Position numbers and translations under genes: made by a program. Below the pieces are notes generated by a model. That model saw only the letters and a list, made by a program, of their open reading frames with translations. It had not been told where the DNA came from and made no database searches. From Chloroflexota bacterium (lineage in GTDB: Bacteria > Chloroflexota > Ktedonobacteria > Ktedonobacterales > Ktedonobacteraceae): a stretch of 63,372 nt of DNA. This document shows, one piece after another, positions 17,528-27,138 of this stretch. The first letter of the stretch is position 1. Every line of letters begins with the position of its first letter. Where the stretch lies: NCBI GenBank assembly GCA_005881495.1, contig VBHI01000201.1:1-63372 (forward strand). The letters are read 5' to 3'.

Positions 17528-19015
17528 ATGGCAGACGAACGAGAAATACGCTTGCAACGCTTGCATGCCTTGCGGGAACAAGGCATCAACCCGTATCCCA
17601 ATCGCGTGAAGCGTACACATACGATCCTGGAGATTTTACAACACTTTGATGAATGGCAAGGCCCGGAAGGCTCATTTACCATCACTGGCCGCATTCGCCT
17701 GATGCGCGAAATGGGAAAGGTCGCCTTTGTAAAGATTGAGGATGGCACCGGCAGTATTCAAGCCTACTTTCGCATCAACGACCTCGGTGAAGATGCTTAT
17801 CGCATGCTAAAGTTGCTAGACGTGGGCGATTTTGTACAGGCGAGTGGTTTTCTCTTTTTGACCCGCACGGGTGAACCCACGCTGCATGTCCGCGAGTACA
17901 GCCTCATATCCAAGGGACTGCGCCCGCTGCCAGAGAAGTATCATGGCTTAGAAGATAAGGAGATACGACAGCGCAAGCGCTACCTCGATCTCATCGCAAA
18001 TGGTGATGATATCAAGGATGTCTTCGTCACCCGCAGCCGTACCGTATCAGCTATGCGGCGGTACATGGATTCGTTGGGCTTTCTGGAAGTTGAGACCCCC
18101 ATCCTGCAACCGCTCTATGGTGGTGCTACCGCGCGCCCATTTATCACCCACCACAATACGCTGGATCGAGATTTCTATCTGCGTATCGCAGATGAACTCT
18201 ATCTAAAGCGCTTGATTGTGGGCGGCTTCGAGAGAGTGTATGAGATTGGACGCGATTTCCGCAACGAGGGCATCGATCGCACGCATAATCCTGAATTTAC
18301 TATGATGGAATGTTACCAGGCCTATGCTGATTATGAAGATATCATGACGCTTGTTGAAGAGATGATACACTTTATCGCTCTCGAAGTGAAGGGAACACCG
18401 CGTATTACGTTTCAGGGCCACGAAATAGACCTTACTCCTCCCTGGCGGCGTTATCACCTGCTCGATGCTATTGAGGAATTTACAGGCATTGATATCAATC
18501 TTTACCCTGATAAAGAGAGCCTTGCTGCGGCGATGCGCGCAAACGGCTATGAGGCTGATCCAAAGCTCGGACGCGGCCGTTTGATCGATGACCTCAAGGG
18601 AGCAATGTTACGCCAGGGTATTCCTGCCTTGCGCCAGGCTATCTTTCTTACTGACTATCCACGCGATGTCTCGCCGCTGGCCAAGGATCATAGCACGGTA
18701 CCGGGCCTGGTTGAACGTTTCCAGCCCTTTATCGGTGGCCTGGAAATTGGGAATGCCTTCACCGAATTAAACGATCCGCTCGATCAGCGGGCCCGTTTTG
18801 AGGACCAGATGCGTCAACGTGAGCAGGGAGACGAAGAGGCGCAGGTCTTAGATGAAGATTTCCTTGAGGCCCTGGAGGTTGGAATGCCCCCCACCGGGGG
18901 ACTTGGCATTGGTGTCGACCGCCTGGCTATGCTGATGGCCGACCAGGAATCGATTCGCGACGTCATTCTCTTTCCGGCCATGAGAAAGACTGCGACGGAA
19001 CAAGAGAATACTTGA
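17528..19015 (+). CDS. lysS: Lysyl-tRNA synthetase, class II
   Basis: The start MADEREIRLQRLHALREQGINPYPN is the typical LysS opening, so ATG 17528 is preferred over the in-frame ATG at 17471. GGAGGAGG lies upstream with a somewhat long spacer. The product is 495 residues. An OB-fold anticodon-binding domain (about 50-160) is followed by a class II catalytic domain: motif 2 FRNEGIDRTHNPEFTMME and motif 3 GLGIGVDRLAML near the C-terminus. It charges tRNA-Lys with lysine. The gene has its own upstream region after the greA terminator, and its stop codon lies inside the promoter of the following tRNA gene. Confidence 0.97.
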   Translation: MADEREIRLQRLHALREQGINPYPNRVKRTHTILEILQHFDEWQGPEGSFTITGRIRLMREMGKVAFVKIEDGTGSIQAYFRINDLGEDAYRMLKLLDVGDFVQASGFLFLTRTGEPTLHVREYSLISKGLRPLPEKYHGLEDKEIRQRKRYLDLIANGDDIKDVFVTRSRTVSAMRRYMDSLGFLEVETPILQPLYGGATARPFITHHNTLDRDFYLRIADELYLKRLIVGGFERVYEIGRDFRNEGIDRTHNPEFTMMECYQAYADYEDIMTLVEEMIHFIALEVKGTPRITFQGHEIDLTPPWRRYHLLDAIEEFTGIDINLYPDKESLAAAMRANGYEADPKLGRGRLIDDLKGAMLRQGIPALRQAIFLTDYPRDVSPLAKDHSTVPGLVERFQPFIGGLEIGNAFTELNDPLDQRARFEDQMRQREQGDEEAQVLDEDFLEALEVGMPPTGGLGIGVDRLAMLMADQESIRDVILFPAMRKTATEQENT

Positions 19016-19040
19016 CATTCTCTACCTCTAATGCTATAGT
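19012..19040 (+). promoter_or_regulatory. Promoter of the tRNA-Val gene
   Basis: TTGACA (19012-19017), a 17-nt spacer and TATAGT (19035-19040) place the start about 20 nt before the tRNA. The -35 box contains the TGA stop of lysS. Confidence 0.8.
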
Positions 19041-19061
19041 TGCTTCTGTCAACGATAGCAA

Positions 19062-19133
19062 GGGCGCTTAGCTCAGTGGGAGAGCGCTTCGTTCACACCG
19101 AAGAGGCCACTGGTTCGAGCCCAGTAGCGCCCA
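19062..19133 (+). tRNA. tRNA-Val, anticodon CAC
   Basis: A 72-nt cloverleaf is readable. The acceptor GGGCGCT pairs with AGCGCCC. The D arm contains AGCTCAGTGGGAGAGC, the T arm GGTTCGAGCC. The anticodon stem CTTCG/CGAAG encloses loop TTCACAC, so the anticodon is CAC (Val, GTG codons). The discriminator is A and CCA is not encoded. It has its own promoter directly behind lysS. Confidence 0.95.
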
Positions 19134-19260
19134 TCACACACATCAAATGATATCCCTCACTTTGAAGAATACTTACTATTGGATACAATCCCTGTAGCGG
19201 TTGTCGTACGGCAAATCTTATAGTTCGTCTTTCCCTATTCTTTTGCACCATTGTAAACAT

Positions 19261-19905
19261 ATGGCGAATGATATCGAGACGCAACGCCAACAACTGATAT
19301 TCGAACTCCGCAAAGCGGGCTTCCGTGACGAACGAATTCTCTCGGTCATAGCCACCACGCCAAGAGAATTGTTCATTGATGATGCGCAGCGCAAGGTGGC
19401 TTATTCCGATTGTGCCCTTCCTATAGCCATGGGTCAGACCATTTCACAGCCATTGATGGTCGCTTTGATGACGCAGGCGTTGCAACTAAGCGGAAAAGAA
19501 CGCGTGCTTGAAATAGGCACCGGTTCCGGCTACCAGACCGCCATCCTGGCGCGCTTAGCCGCCCATGTCTATAGCATCGAGCGGTTTCAGCAACTGGCAT
19601 ACCAGGCGGCCAGGCGCCTCATGCAGTTGGCAATCACGAACGCCTCCCTCTATGTTGGCGATGGTTCGCTTGGTTGGGCTGCTGCCGCCCCTTATGATCG
19701 TATCCTGGTGACAGCGGCTGCCCCAGAGGTGCCTCAGCAGCTTGTAGATCAACTTGTGACGTGGGGGATTTTAGTCATACCTGTGGGTGGTCATCAACGA
19801 CAGGAGTTACTTGTAGTTCACCGCGCTCCATGGGGTCCTGAAATACGCTCATTAGGAGGTTGCGTTTTCGTTCCCCTCATCGGCGAAAAAGGATGGAGCG
19901 AGTGA
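19261..19905 (+). CDS. pcm: Protein-L-isoaspartate O-methyltransferase
   Basis: The 214-residue protein has the Rossmann methyltransferase fold of Pcm: the SAM-binding motif VLEIGTGSGYQTAILA, YSIERFQQLA as the second strand-acidic motif, and the substrate-binding region YSDCALPIAMGQTISQP. It methylates L-isoaspartyl residues formed by protein ageing so that they can revert to aspartate. ATG 19261 starts MANDIETQRQQL, the usual Pcm beginning. An in-frame TTG at 19201 would add 20 residues that look untranslated. The ribosome binding site is weak. The C-terminus is normal. It stands alone after the tRNA gene. Confidence 0.92.
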   Translation: MANDIETQRQQLIFELRKAGFRDERILSVIATTPRELFIDDAQRKVAYSDCALPIAMGQTISQPLMVALMTQALQLSGKERVLEIGTGSGYQTAILARLAAHVYSIERFQQLAYQAARRLMQLAITNASLYVGDGSLGWAAAAPYDRILVTAAAPEVPQQLVDQLVTWGILVIPVGGHQRQELLVVHRAPWGPEIRSLGGCVFVPLIGEKGWSE

Positions 19906-20073
19906 ATCTCAAATCAGGGAGGGGCAATTTTCATGGTTGCCGTGGAGGCAGTGAATGGCATTGGGGCAACCTTCGCACTGGTCTATTGCACTTTTGGCTA
20001 AAAAAGAATAGTATTATAACAGGCAGTAGTTGTACTCCTCTGACCAGGGTATTAGGAAGGCGAGCAGGTATCT

Positions 20074-20592
20074 ATGCCAGTTATATCGACCAGCATACAC
20101 ATATCCAACCCATTTGGTCTGGCAGGATTCGTCGTATTGTGGATTATCTTGTTTGAATGTGCCCATGTGCTGGTGACCCTGCTGCGCAATGGTCCCCTGA
20201 TCGGTTGGGCTGTCAGCCCCCTGGGTGTGACTGTGATGTACTTGTATGAACCTTCAACGCTTTACATCTGGCTAAATGTCCTGTTCCCCGCTTTCGTTTC
20301 TAGTTTGGTCCTGTATGTTGGTTTGTTTACATCCCTCGCGCCCGTTGCTATACCGCATCAACCTCTCATAACAGTACTGGTAATTTCGCTCGGGGTTCTT
20401 CTCTCGAGCTCCATTGATTTCTTCAATGCTTTGCGTGACCTGCGTCATCCATTATGGGGCGAGGCGCGAATCCTGCGGAGCATCCAATATCTACGCGCCA
20501 GTTGGTCCGCCATCCACTTTACGCCCTTTGGCCTCACTTACCTACGTGATCGCTTTGGTTCTAGTCCGACCGACCTGTTGCAGGCACTGTAA
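20074..20592 (+). CDS. Integral membrane protein, unknown
   Basis: The 172-residue product has three or four predicted membrane helices: GLAGFVVLWIILFECAHVLV, LYIWLNVLFPAFVSSLVLYV and ITVLVISLGVLLSSSIDFF are clear. A C-terminal cytoplasmic tail is rich in Arg. I do not recognise a family. An AGG-containing site (GCAGG) lies 5 nt before ATG 20074. The gene is convergent with the sensor kinase gene on the other strand, and their 3' ends overlap by 32 bp, so no terminator separates them. Confidence 0.65.
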   Translation: MPVISTSIHISNPFGLAGFVVLWIILFECAHVLVTLLRNGPLIGWAVSPLGVTVMYLYEPSTLYIWLNVLFPAFVSSLVLYVGLFTSLAPVAIPHQPLITVLVISLGVLLSSSIDFFNALRDLRHPLWGEARILRSIQYLRASWSAIHFTPFGLTYLRDRFGSSPTDLLQAL

Positions 20593-22324
20593 AAGAAAAC
20601 GTGCAACCAAGGCCTTCGTTATTCGTAACCCAGATACGCCCACCGTGTCCCTCGACAATGGCTTTGGTGACATATAATCCCAACCCGATTCCAGAGTATT
20701 GAAGACTAGCCGTGTTACGCACTCGATAGAAGCGTTCAAAAATATGGTCCAGATACTCCGGGCTGATACCAATTCCCTGGTCAGTAATGCTCACAAGATA
20801 CTCGTCGTTCTGTTTCTCTAATTTGACCATAACTTGACCGCCATGTGGCGAATATTTGATGGCATTGTCCAGGATATTCCCAATCACCTGGCTCAAGCGC
20901 ATTTTGTCGGCCACGATGCTCGTGTCTTGCGTTGCAATGTCGAGGTAGACAGTATGTTGTTCAGCGCTGGCCTGAGCTGACCGTACGCTGTCTCTGAGTA
21001 CATCTACCAGGTAAAAGCTGCTAAAGTGTAGATGTAATTTCCCCCACTGAACGCGTGAGAGATCAAGCAGGTCATTAACCAGCCGTTCAAGGTGGTCAGC
21101 CTGGCTCTGCACTATGCTCAGGCTTCGTAAGTCATAGCTCTCGGGGAGGTCCGCAGTTGTAATAGCCTTGCCTTGTTGGAGATGCTCTTGCAGCGTCTTG
21201 CGTAATCGTCGATCGATTCGTCGTATAAGATGCTGCGTATAACCTTTGATCGCGGTCAGAGGAGAGCGGAGTTCATGCGAGACGATTGAAACGAATTCAT
21301 CTTTCAGTTTTTCAATCTGCTTGTTAGCCGTCACATCATTGAGCACAGCAACAACACCTACGGGGCGTGATTGTGACCGGCTGGTGTCATGAAGCGGAGC
21401 TGCGCTAATACTGAGTGTCAGGGGAACGGATTCATCTGCCTCACCTGCGATCAGCTCCTGGTTCATAACAATCTCACCTTTTAGGGCCTGGTCGATGATC
21501 TCGACCAGCCTTGGTAGCCAGCTCACATTACTACTTACTGCCAGTTCGCGTAATGGAGTCTCTTGCTTGAGATCTACCCGTGCTTGTGCCAGTAAATGCT
21601 TTGCGGATAGATTGAGTAACGTAATTCCGCCTCGTTCATTGGTGATCAGCAGGCCCTCAGCCATGCTGCTGATAATCAGTTCAAGGCGCTGGCGACCTAT
21701 TTCGGCCTGTTTCCAGAGTGCAGTCTCGCGCTCACGCAAACGGACATTCTCTAGCGCGACACCCGCGTAGTCAGCAATCATTGTCGTCAGTTTGAGTAAT
21801 TCAGAATCGAACGTTCCTACGCGTTCATCAAATAAACTCAGCATGCCGATGATACGGTTCTCTACGGTAAGAGGGATGTTTAAAAAGGAACCTATCTCGG
21901 TTCCTCCTATCATATCCTGCTCCTGCGTGATGGAGAGTTCATCGGGAGCATCGAGATAAGAGGTGATTGCCAACTCTTTGACGGACACCGGGGGAAAGTC
22001 CATCACGCTGGCCGCACTGGCGATGCGCTCGATCATGGCTGCTAAAAACGCTTGATTGAGAGGATAGCAGGGGATAATTGATAACTCAAAAGGCTCACCT
22101 TTGAGTAATATGGAGCAGGCGGCAAAACTGTAAAGCTCTTGTAAAGCAGCTAGCAGTGCCCGGTGAACCTGAAAGCGATCGATAGCAGCTACGAAGCTTT
22201 TCCCGATGGTATTGAGGTATTCCATCTCTTCGCGGATAGCTGCTATACGATCACCATTCTGGATGTGGGATGAGCGATACGCGCTTTCTGTTGGCCTTGT
22301 CTGTGATTGCACGCTGCTCTCCAT
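20561..22324 (-). CDS. Sensor histidine kinase with GAF and PAS domains
   Basis: The 587-residue protein has no membrane helices. A GAF domain covers about 35-205, a PAS-like domain about 215-335, then HisKA with the phosphoacceptor in VSHELRSPLTAIKGY (about 350-430), and a HATPase domain with NILDNAIKYSP (N box), DQGIGISPE (G1) and GIGLGLYVTKAIVEGHGG (G2). It is a soluble sensor that should autophosphorylate and pass phosphate to a response regulator. No receiver gene is adjacent on this strand. It begins 9 bp after a 125-residue protein gene and is almost certainly translated from the same mRNA. The ligand of the GAF domain is unknown. Confidence 0.9.
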   Translation of the reverse strand: MESSVQSQTRPTESAYRSSHIQNGDRIAAIREEMEYLNTIGKSFVAAIDRFQVHRALLAALQELYSFAACSILLKGEPFELSIIPCYPLNQAFLAAMIERIASAASVMDFPPVSVKELAITSYLDAPDELSITQEQDMIGGTEIGSFLNIPLTVENRIIGMLSLFDERVGTFDSELLKLTTMIADYAGVALENVRLRERETALWKQAEIGRQRLELIISSMAEGLLITNERGGITLLNLSAKHLLAQARVDLKQETPLRELAVSSNVSWLPRLVEIIDQALKGEIVMNQELIAGEADESVPLTLSISAAPLHDTSRSQSRPVGVVAVLNDVTANKQIEKLKDEFVSIVSHELRSPLTAIKGYTQHLIRRIDRRLRKTLQEHLQQGKAITTADLPESYDLRSLSIVQSQADHLERLVNDLLDLSRVQWGKLHLHFSSFYLVDVLRDSVRSAQASAEQHTVYLDIATQDTSIVADKMRLSQVIGNILDNAIKYSPHGGQVMVKLEKQNDEYLVSITDQGIGISPEYLDHIFERFYRVRNTASLQYSGIGLGLYVTKAIVEGHGGRIWVTNNEGLGCTFSFTVPATGRSD

Positions 22325-22333
22325 GTGTGTTGC

Positions 22334-22711
22334 CTATTGCAACTGTTCTAATTCGCGTGTAACTTCATCATAAATGGGGGGCGCAATAAGATCGCCGGTC
22401 AATTCCTTGAGACCGACAAAACACTCCTGTAACAACGCATCTAATGCGGCTGCCAGTTCAACAGTGGAGACCCCACTCAGTTGTTCTTGCATCACCGCTG
22501 GGACAACATCAGTGTAAGGCATCTTGATAAGAAAATGAAGAAATGGATAAGTACGCGAAACTCTTTTGGCGGCACCTTGCACCAGGACACGCGTTGTGAC
22601 TTTTCCAAGAAAAGGGGTAACCCTGACGTCAATCAACCGTAGGGCCTTCAGGTACGCCTCTGCAACCTGTTCACGGGAGTTGGAAGAGGAGTGTTCGGAC
22701 ATATTTGACAT
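22334..22711 (-). CDS. Small conserved-looking protein upstream of the sensor kinase, unknown
   Basis: This 125-residue helical protein (MSNMSEHSSSNSREQV, later RTYPFLHFLIKMPYTDVV and ALLQECFVGLKEL) has no membrane segment, no Cys pair and no domain I recognise. AGGGAG precedes ATG 22711 by 6 nt. Its stop lies 9 bp before the histidine kinase start, so the two are translationally linked and probably act together, for example as a partner or regulator of the kinase. That role is inferred from position only. Confidence 0.6.
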   Translation of the reverse strand: MSNMSEHSSSNSREQVAEAYLKALRLIDVRVTPFLGKVTTRVLVQGAAKRVSRTYPFLHFLIKMPYTDVVPAVMQEQLSGVSTVELAAALDALLQECFVGLKELTGDLIAPPIYDEVTRELEQLQ

Positions 22712-22916
22712 ATGTTTCTCCCTTCACTTATTTGGCTTTGTCTCTTCGTAACTTATTATAACATAGTTCTATAGTATAGTGTAAGTAGGTAGTACTTGAT
22801 TTTGTACTTGTATAGCTCTTGAATAACCTTTTTGCTCATGTTGTTATGAACGGCTATCATGCCTGTGTTGTCACAATTCATACCATAGTGGCTACAGAGT
22901 GTTTCTCATAAGATAT

Positions 22917-22962
22917 GAGGAAGAAGGGGTCCGTGAATTGTGTCACGGACCCCTTCTTCCTC
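22917..22962. terminator. 20-bp perfect hairpin after the CDC48-like gene
   Basis: A perfect 20-bp inverted repeat (22917-22936 and 22943-22962) with a 6-nt loop lies 12 bp beyond the stop of the CDC48-like gene. The T-rich tract normally following the stem is weak on both strands, so it may work as a terminator or as a 3'-end stabilising structure. Confidence 0.65.
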
Positions 22963-22974
22963 ATGTCATGGTGA

Positions 22975-25578
22975 TTATGCTTCTCGGGGAACCAATCCAA
23001 AAAGACGCGCCAACCAGAGGCGGAAGCCTCTCAATGGCGGTTGCCCGCTGGCGTCCACGTTGGCAGCCATCTCTATCAATCGTCGACGTCCCTGTTGTTG
23101 CCTGGCAATGCTCTCCTCTGCCTCTTCTTGAATTGCATAGCGCTCGCGTTGCTCATCAATCGCCCGTGCAAAGTGCTCGGCGCGAATCTGGAAACGGGCG
23201 GCGGGGAGTGCGGGTAAAGAAGCATCCTCCTGCACGGCCTCGCTCTTTGGGGTGTTCAGCGGTTCCCCCTCCTCGGTTGTTTCAGTGACCTGAACACGAT
23301 GTATGCTCAGCCTTGGTGTAATCCATTCACGCAGAGCCAGCAGCGCGGCGCGTCGGCAGATGGCCTCGATGTCCGCACCGCTGCGTCCCGGCGTGAGGCT
23401 TGCCAGTTCCTCCACCGTTACATCTGGCGCGATAGCCTTGCCGCGTGTGTGGACGGCAAAGATAGCTCGCCGTTCTTCCTCGTCTGGGTACTCCAACTCA
23501 ACCACCAGGTCGAAACGACCTGGCCGCAGCAAGGCTGGATCAATCAACTCGGGTCGGTTGGTCGCGCCTAGCACGATGACCCCTTCTCGCCCCTCTATGC
23601 CGTCCATTTCTGTCAGTAGCTGGGCTATCACACCGTTGCTGAAGTTCCTATCAACATCACCGGAGCGTCTTGGGGCCAGTGAATCGATTTCGTCGAAGAA
23701 GACGATACAGGGTGCGGCCTGTTTGGCGTGCCGAAAAACTTCGCGTATCCCTTTTTCAGCCTCGCCGACCCACTTGGAAAGTAGTTCGGGTCCTTTAATA
23801 GAAATGAAGCTTGCCTCACATTGGTTCGCCAATGCACGTGCTATCAGCGTCTTCCCTGATCCGGGAGGGCCAGACAGCAGCACGCCGCGGGGAGGCTCAG
23901 CCTTGACATTCGCGTAGACTTCGGGGTAGCGCAAAGGCCACTCAACCCCTTCAGTCAGCAGGTCCTTGGTCTTCTCTAGACCTCCAATATCATCCCAGGT
24001 AGTTTCGCTGACCTCAACGTAGACCTCGCGGGTGGTTGAAGGCTCAATCTCACGCAAAGCGGCCTGGAAATCCGCCATAGTAATATTCAGGTTTACCAAC
24101 GTCTCATAAGGGATATAGCCACGCTGATAATCGATATGCGGCAATACCCTGCGCAAGGCGATCATCGCTGCCTCGCGGCAGAGAGCCTCCAGGTCTGCTC
24201 CGACAAAACCTGGTGTCAGTTGTGCCAGCCGCGCAAAGTCGATATCGTTTGCCAGCGCCGCGTCTTTGCTGTGGATACGCAGTATCTCAGTGCGCGCGCG
24301 TACATCGGGGACGCGCAACCCGATCTCGCGGTCAAAGCGGCCTGGGCGTCGCAATGCCGGGTCAAGTGAATTGGGCTGGTTAGTCGCGCCAATTACCACC
24401 ACCTGCCCGCGCGAGGCCATGCCATCCATCAACGTCAGCAATTGCCCCACGATGCGGCGCTCCAGCTCACCTGATGTCTCGCGTTTCGCTGCTAGCGCGT
24501 CCAGTTCATCTATGAAAATGATGCTTGGCGCGCGCCGCTGGGCCTCCTGGAAAACGTCGCGCAGCAGTGCCTCGCTCTTCCCGTAAACACTATTCACGAT
24601 TTCAGGGCCATTGATAATAGAAAAGAAGGCATTCGTTTCTGCTGCCACGACACGAGCGATCAGCGTTTTACCGGTGCCGGGAGGGCCATACAGTAATACC
24701 CCCTTGGGCGGCTCAACTCCTAGACGATCAAAGACGGCAGGATATTTCAAAGGCAGCTCGATCATTTCCCGGATGCGCTGGAGTTCCTTGCCCAAGCCGC
24801 CAATATCTTCATAGCTAACACGTCCTGGCGCTCCATGAGTCGCGCCTCTTGCCTGCGCTTTGACAACCGTTCCCTGCTGTACGACCACCGCCTCGGTCTC
24901 GATCACGGGTTGTGGCATCGCCGGAGGTATGACCGCGCTGAGATCCCCGGTGCTACGTTTTTTTTGTAGGGCATAGCTCGGAGTGGCGGGAGTAGTGCTA
25001 ATAATCAGGAATTCTCGTGGAGCAATTCCTGGCGTCCCAACCTGGAGTAAGTCTCCAATGGTCACGGGCAGGCCAATCATATAGCGGCTGATATACTGCA
25101 GGTCACTCTCTTGAATTGGTGTGCCGCCGCTCAGGGGTAAAAGCGTAATCTTCTCTGCGGTGCTCACCCTCGCTTTGCGTACAATAACCCGTTCACCGAG
25201 GCCCGACGCGCTGTTCTGGCGCACTTTGCTATCCATCTGGATCGTCTGGCGACCACGCTCAATTATCGCACTCGGCACCACTTTTGCTGCCGTGGTTCGC
25301 CCCCCGGTAATCATCACAATGTCACCCGGCTGGCAGCCTATCTGCGCCATATCGCTCGGGTCAATACGTGCAACGCCGCGCCCGACCTGAAATCCCTCTA
25401 ACACCACAAGTTGCATGCTATCGATTACTTTGGAAGCTACATCCTGCTCGTTGCTACTGGTCCCGCTCTTTTCTGTGTCTAGTGTGTTCGTGGAAGCGCT
25501 CTCCGCTGGGAGTTTGCTCGTGATTCCCTGGGTTGATGCAGCAGGTTCAGTACTACTCGTTTTGAGTGACTCCTCCAT
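22975..25578 (-). CDS. CDC48/VCP-type AAA+ ATPase
   Basis: The 867-residue protein has the layout of archaeal and eukaryotic CDC48. After a polar N-terminal extension of about 50 residues comes a double-psi barrel N-domain (about 54-200). D1 follows with Walker A GPPGTGKT (298-305) and Walker B IIFIDELD (353-360), then D2 with GPPGSGKT (570-577) and IVFFDEID (625-632). Arg-finger regions RRPGRFDRE and LRPGRFDLV are intact. It should form a hexamer that unfolds proteins, possibly for degradation or extraction from complexes. Bacterial CDC48 homologues are uncommon. No proteasome gene is nearby. AGGGAG precedes the ATG. The C-terminus carries a polar tail of about 100 residues. Confidence 0.92.
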   Translation of the reverse strand: MEESLKTSSTEPAASTQGITSKLPAESASTNTLDTEKSGTSSNEQDVASKVIDSMQLVVLEGFQVGRGVARIDPSDMAQIGCQPGDIVMITGGRTTAAKVVPSAIIERGRQTIQMDSKVRQNSASGLGERVIVRKARVSTAEKITLLPLSGGTPIQESDLQYISRYMIGLPVTIGDLLQVGTPGIAPREFLIISTTPATPSYALQKKRSTGDLSAVIPPAMPQPVIETEAVVVQQGTVVKAQARGATHGAPGRVSYEDIGGLGKELQRIREMIELPLKYPAVFDRLGVEPPKGVLLYGPPGTGKTLIARVVAAETNAFFSIINGPEIVNSVYGKSEALLRDVFQEAQRRAPSIIFIDELDALAAKRETSGELERRIVGQLLTLMDGMASRGQVVVIGATNQPNSLDPALRRPGRFDREIGLRVPDVRARTEILRIHSKDAALANDIDFARLAQLTPGFVGADLEALCREAAMIALRRVLPHIDYQRGYIPYETLVNLNITMADFQAALREIEPSTTREVYVEVSETTWDDIGGLEKTKDLLTEGVEWPLRYPEVYANVKAEPPRGVLLSGPPGSGKTLIARALANQCEASFISIKGPELLSKWVGEAEKGIREVFRHAKQAAPCIVFFDEIDSLAPRRSGDVDRNFSNGVIAQLLTEMDGIEGREGVIVLGATNRPELIDPALLRPGRFDLVVELEYPDEEERRAIFAVHTRGKAIAPDVTVEELASLTPGRSGADIEAICRRAALLALREWITPRLSIHRVQVTETTEEGEPLNTPKSEAVQEDASLPALPAARFQIRAEHFARAIDEQRERYAIQEEAEESIARQQQGRRRLIEMAANVDASGQPPLRGFRLWLARLFGLVPREA

Positions 25579-25689
25579 ATACTCCCTCGTCCTTCAGTTC
25601 TTTCATATGAATAGATTATTAAGACTACCTTATCACATCTACGAAAGGAGTGGGGGAAAGTTGAAAAGATGGGTTCCTGAGCTGTGGAC

Positions 25690-26745
25690 TTATTTAGAGA
25701 CCACCTCCCCCGGTATCCTCGGTGGTACCAACATATAACTCAGCAGCCATCCCGCAATGCCTGCTACCACCGTTGACCCCAACCAGAGGTGAATTGTCCA
25801 GGAAATACCCGTGGTCAACATCAAGGTTAGGAAGTATAGCAGGTAAAGAACAAATGGGACAACAAAGCCAAAGAGACGTACGGCATCTGGTCTCGATACC
25901 GATGGCTTTAACTTCCAATACAGCAGATCAGCGATGAAGCCTGCCAGGGCACTCGCTGGGATCAACAGATAGTGATCTTGCATAAAACTGAGCAAAGTTA
26001 TGTTCAACGTCAATATAACTGTGAATGTCCCAAAAGGCAGCCTCCACCGCCGAATAGCCAGGAAGAACACTCCCATGAGTAAAATGCTCTGAAGAATTAT
26101 ACTCACAACGGCCAAAGCCTGGAAGGAGAATGGGTCCTGCTGCGTACCTGCGGGCCAGAGAAATACAAAGGGGTGGGCTAACTGCGAGATGAGCGTAATG
26201 GCCGATAAGGTGTATGCCAAGGAGAGAGTAGTGGGAAGGAATGACACAAACGTGGGGTTTGTGGGATCGTTTGAGCGTTTCCAGGCAGCACGAAATGGCC
26301 CTGCAACGATCAATCCAATACAGAGAGCAAGTTCCAGGTGCGTCGGACTGAGTGCTCCCTCAATATTTAATTCGATCCCAAAAAGAATATGCCAGATCAT
26401 GTCGCCAACACCACCGACCGCAAAACCGATAATGCCCACTAGCGACAACCCGTATCCCTCAGGTAAGGCGTTACGCCATGAGTACCCTTTCAGCCGGTTT
26501 CTCATGAGCGCACCAAAATGAAACGTTAAAACTGCGAGAAGGCCTGAGTAGAGAACGGCGTGCCAGGGCGTTAAGAAGGTTTCTAGCCGGATATGATTGT
26601 GCGCCCATGCGTCCAGGTACCCTCCAGCAAGCATCCAGGTACATGCAATAAGTATAAACCAGTCGAATTTTACTCCCCCAGCAACCTGTCCCTTGTCCTC
26701 CATGTGCTCTAAACTCAGAAGGTCGGAAGCTGCTCGTACCGTCAT
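25690..26745 (-). CDS. Polytopic membrane protein, unknown
   Basis: The 351-residue product has about nine predicted membrane helices, beginning with FDWFILIACTWMLAGGYLDAW. Polar His- and Asp-containing turns sit between helices, such as DAWAHNH, DMIWHILFG and QDHYLL. These repeated His residues in or near membrane helices could bind a metal or a cofactor, but I recognise no family. No signal for a transport ATPase is seen. ATG 26745 has GGGGTG upstream. The gene is divergent from ftsH, and the 390-bp gap between them holds the ftsH promoter. Confidence 0.6.
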   Translation of the reverse strand: MTVRAASDLLSLEHMEDKGQVAGGVKFDWFILIACTWMLAGGYLDAWAHNHIRLETFLTPWHAVLYSGLLAVLTFHFGALMRNRLKGYSWRNALPEGYGLSLVGIIGFAVGGVGDMIWHILFGIELNIEGALSPTHLELALCIGLIVAGPFRAAWKRSNDPTNPTFVSFLPTTLSLAYTLSAITLISQLAHPFVFLWPAGTQQDPFSFQALAVVSIILQSILLMGVFFLAIRRWRLPFGTFTVILTLNITLLSFMQDHYLLIPASALAGFIADLLYWKLKPSVSRPDAVRLFGFVVPFVLYLLYFLTLMLTTGISWTIHLWLGSTVVAGIAGWLLSYMLVPPRIPGEVVSK

Positions 26746-27138
26746 GAGGTGTCACCCCTTGTGTCTATTGCTCTGCTGGCCATAGATTCTACATATCTGC
26801 TTTACGTTTCCGCTCGCGTTACACCTGAAAACCCACGAAAAAAGTCCTCCCTATACCCTCTATCAATCAGTGGCTCTTGTGTTACATCATTATAGCTCTA
26901 CCGCCTGGCGTTTCACTTCCTGATAGATCTTATATTACCACTTTCGCGGGCCGCTCACTCATTTGTCGGGCAGGAGCAAGATGTTGAGCATCTTGCTGAA
27001 AAACACTTTTATAAGCTATACTATCTTCATACCATTGACTTGAGACGCAATGACGTTCCAGAAAATATCAAGGTCACCATCGTAGAGAAAGTTTGTAAGC
27101 CCACACTTGTACCACATGGAAGGGTAAAACTTTACGGT
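26746..27138. other. Divergent intergenic region before ftsH
   Basis: This stretch separates the membrane protein gene and ftsH. It contains an 8-bp hairpin (GCAAGATG, 26976-26983, with CATCTTGC, 26989-26996) and a promoter-like pair at 26993-27022. I see no gene in it; the TTG-initiated N-terminal extension of ftsH at 27040 has no ribosome binding site. Confidence 0.5.
26993..27022 (+). promoter_or_regulatory. Promoter candidate for ftsH
   Basis: TTGCTG (26993-26998), an 18-nt spacer and TATACT (27017-27022) face ftsH. The -10 box is strong and the -35 box fair. The preceding hairpin overlaps the -35 box and could bind a regulator. Confidence 0.45.
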
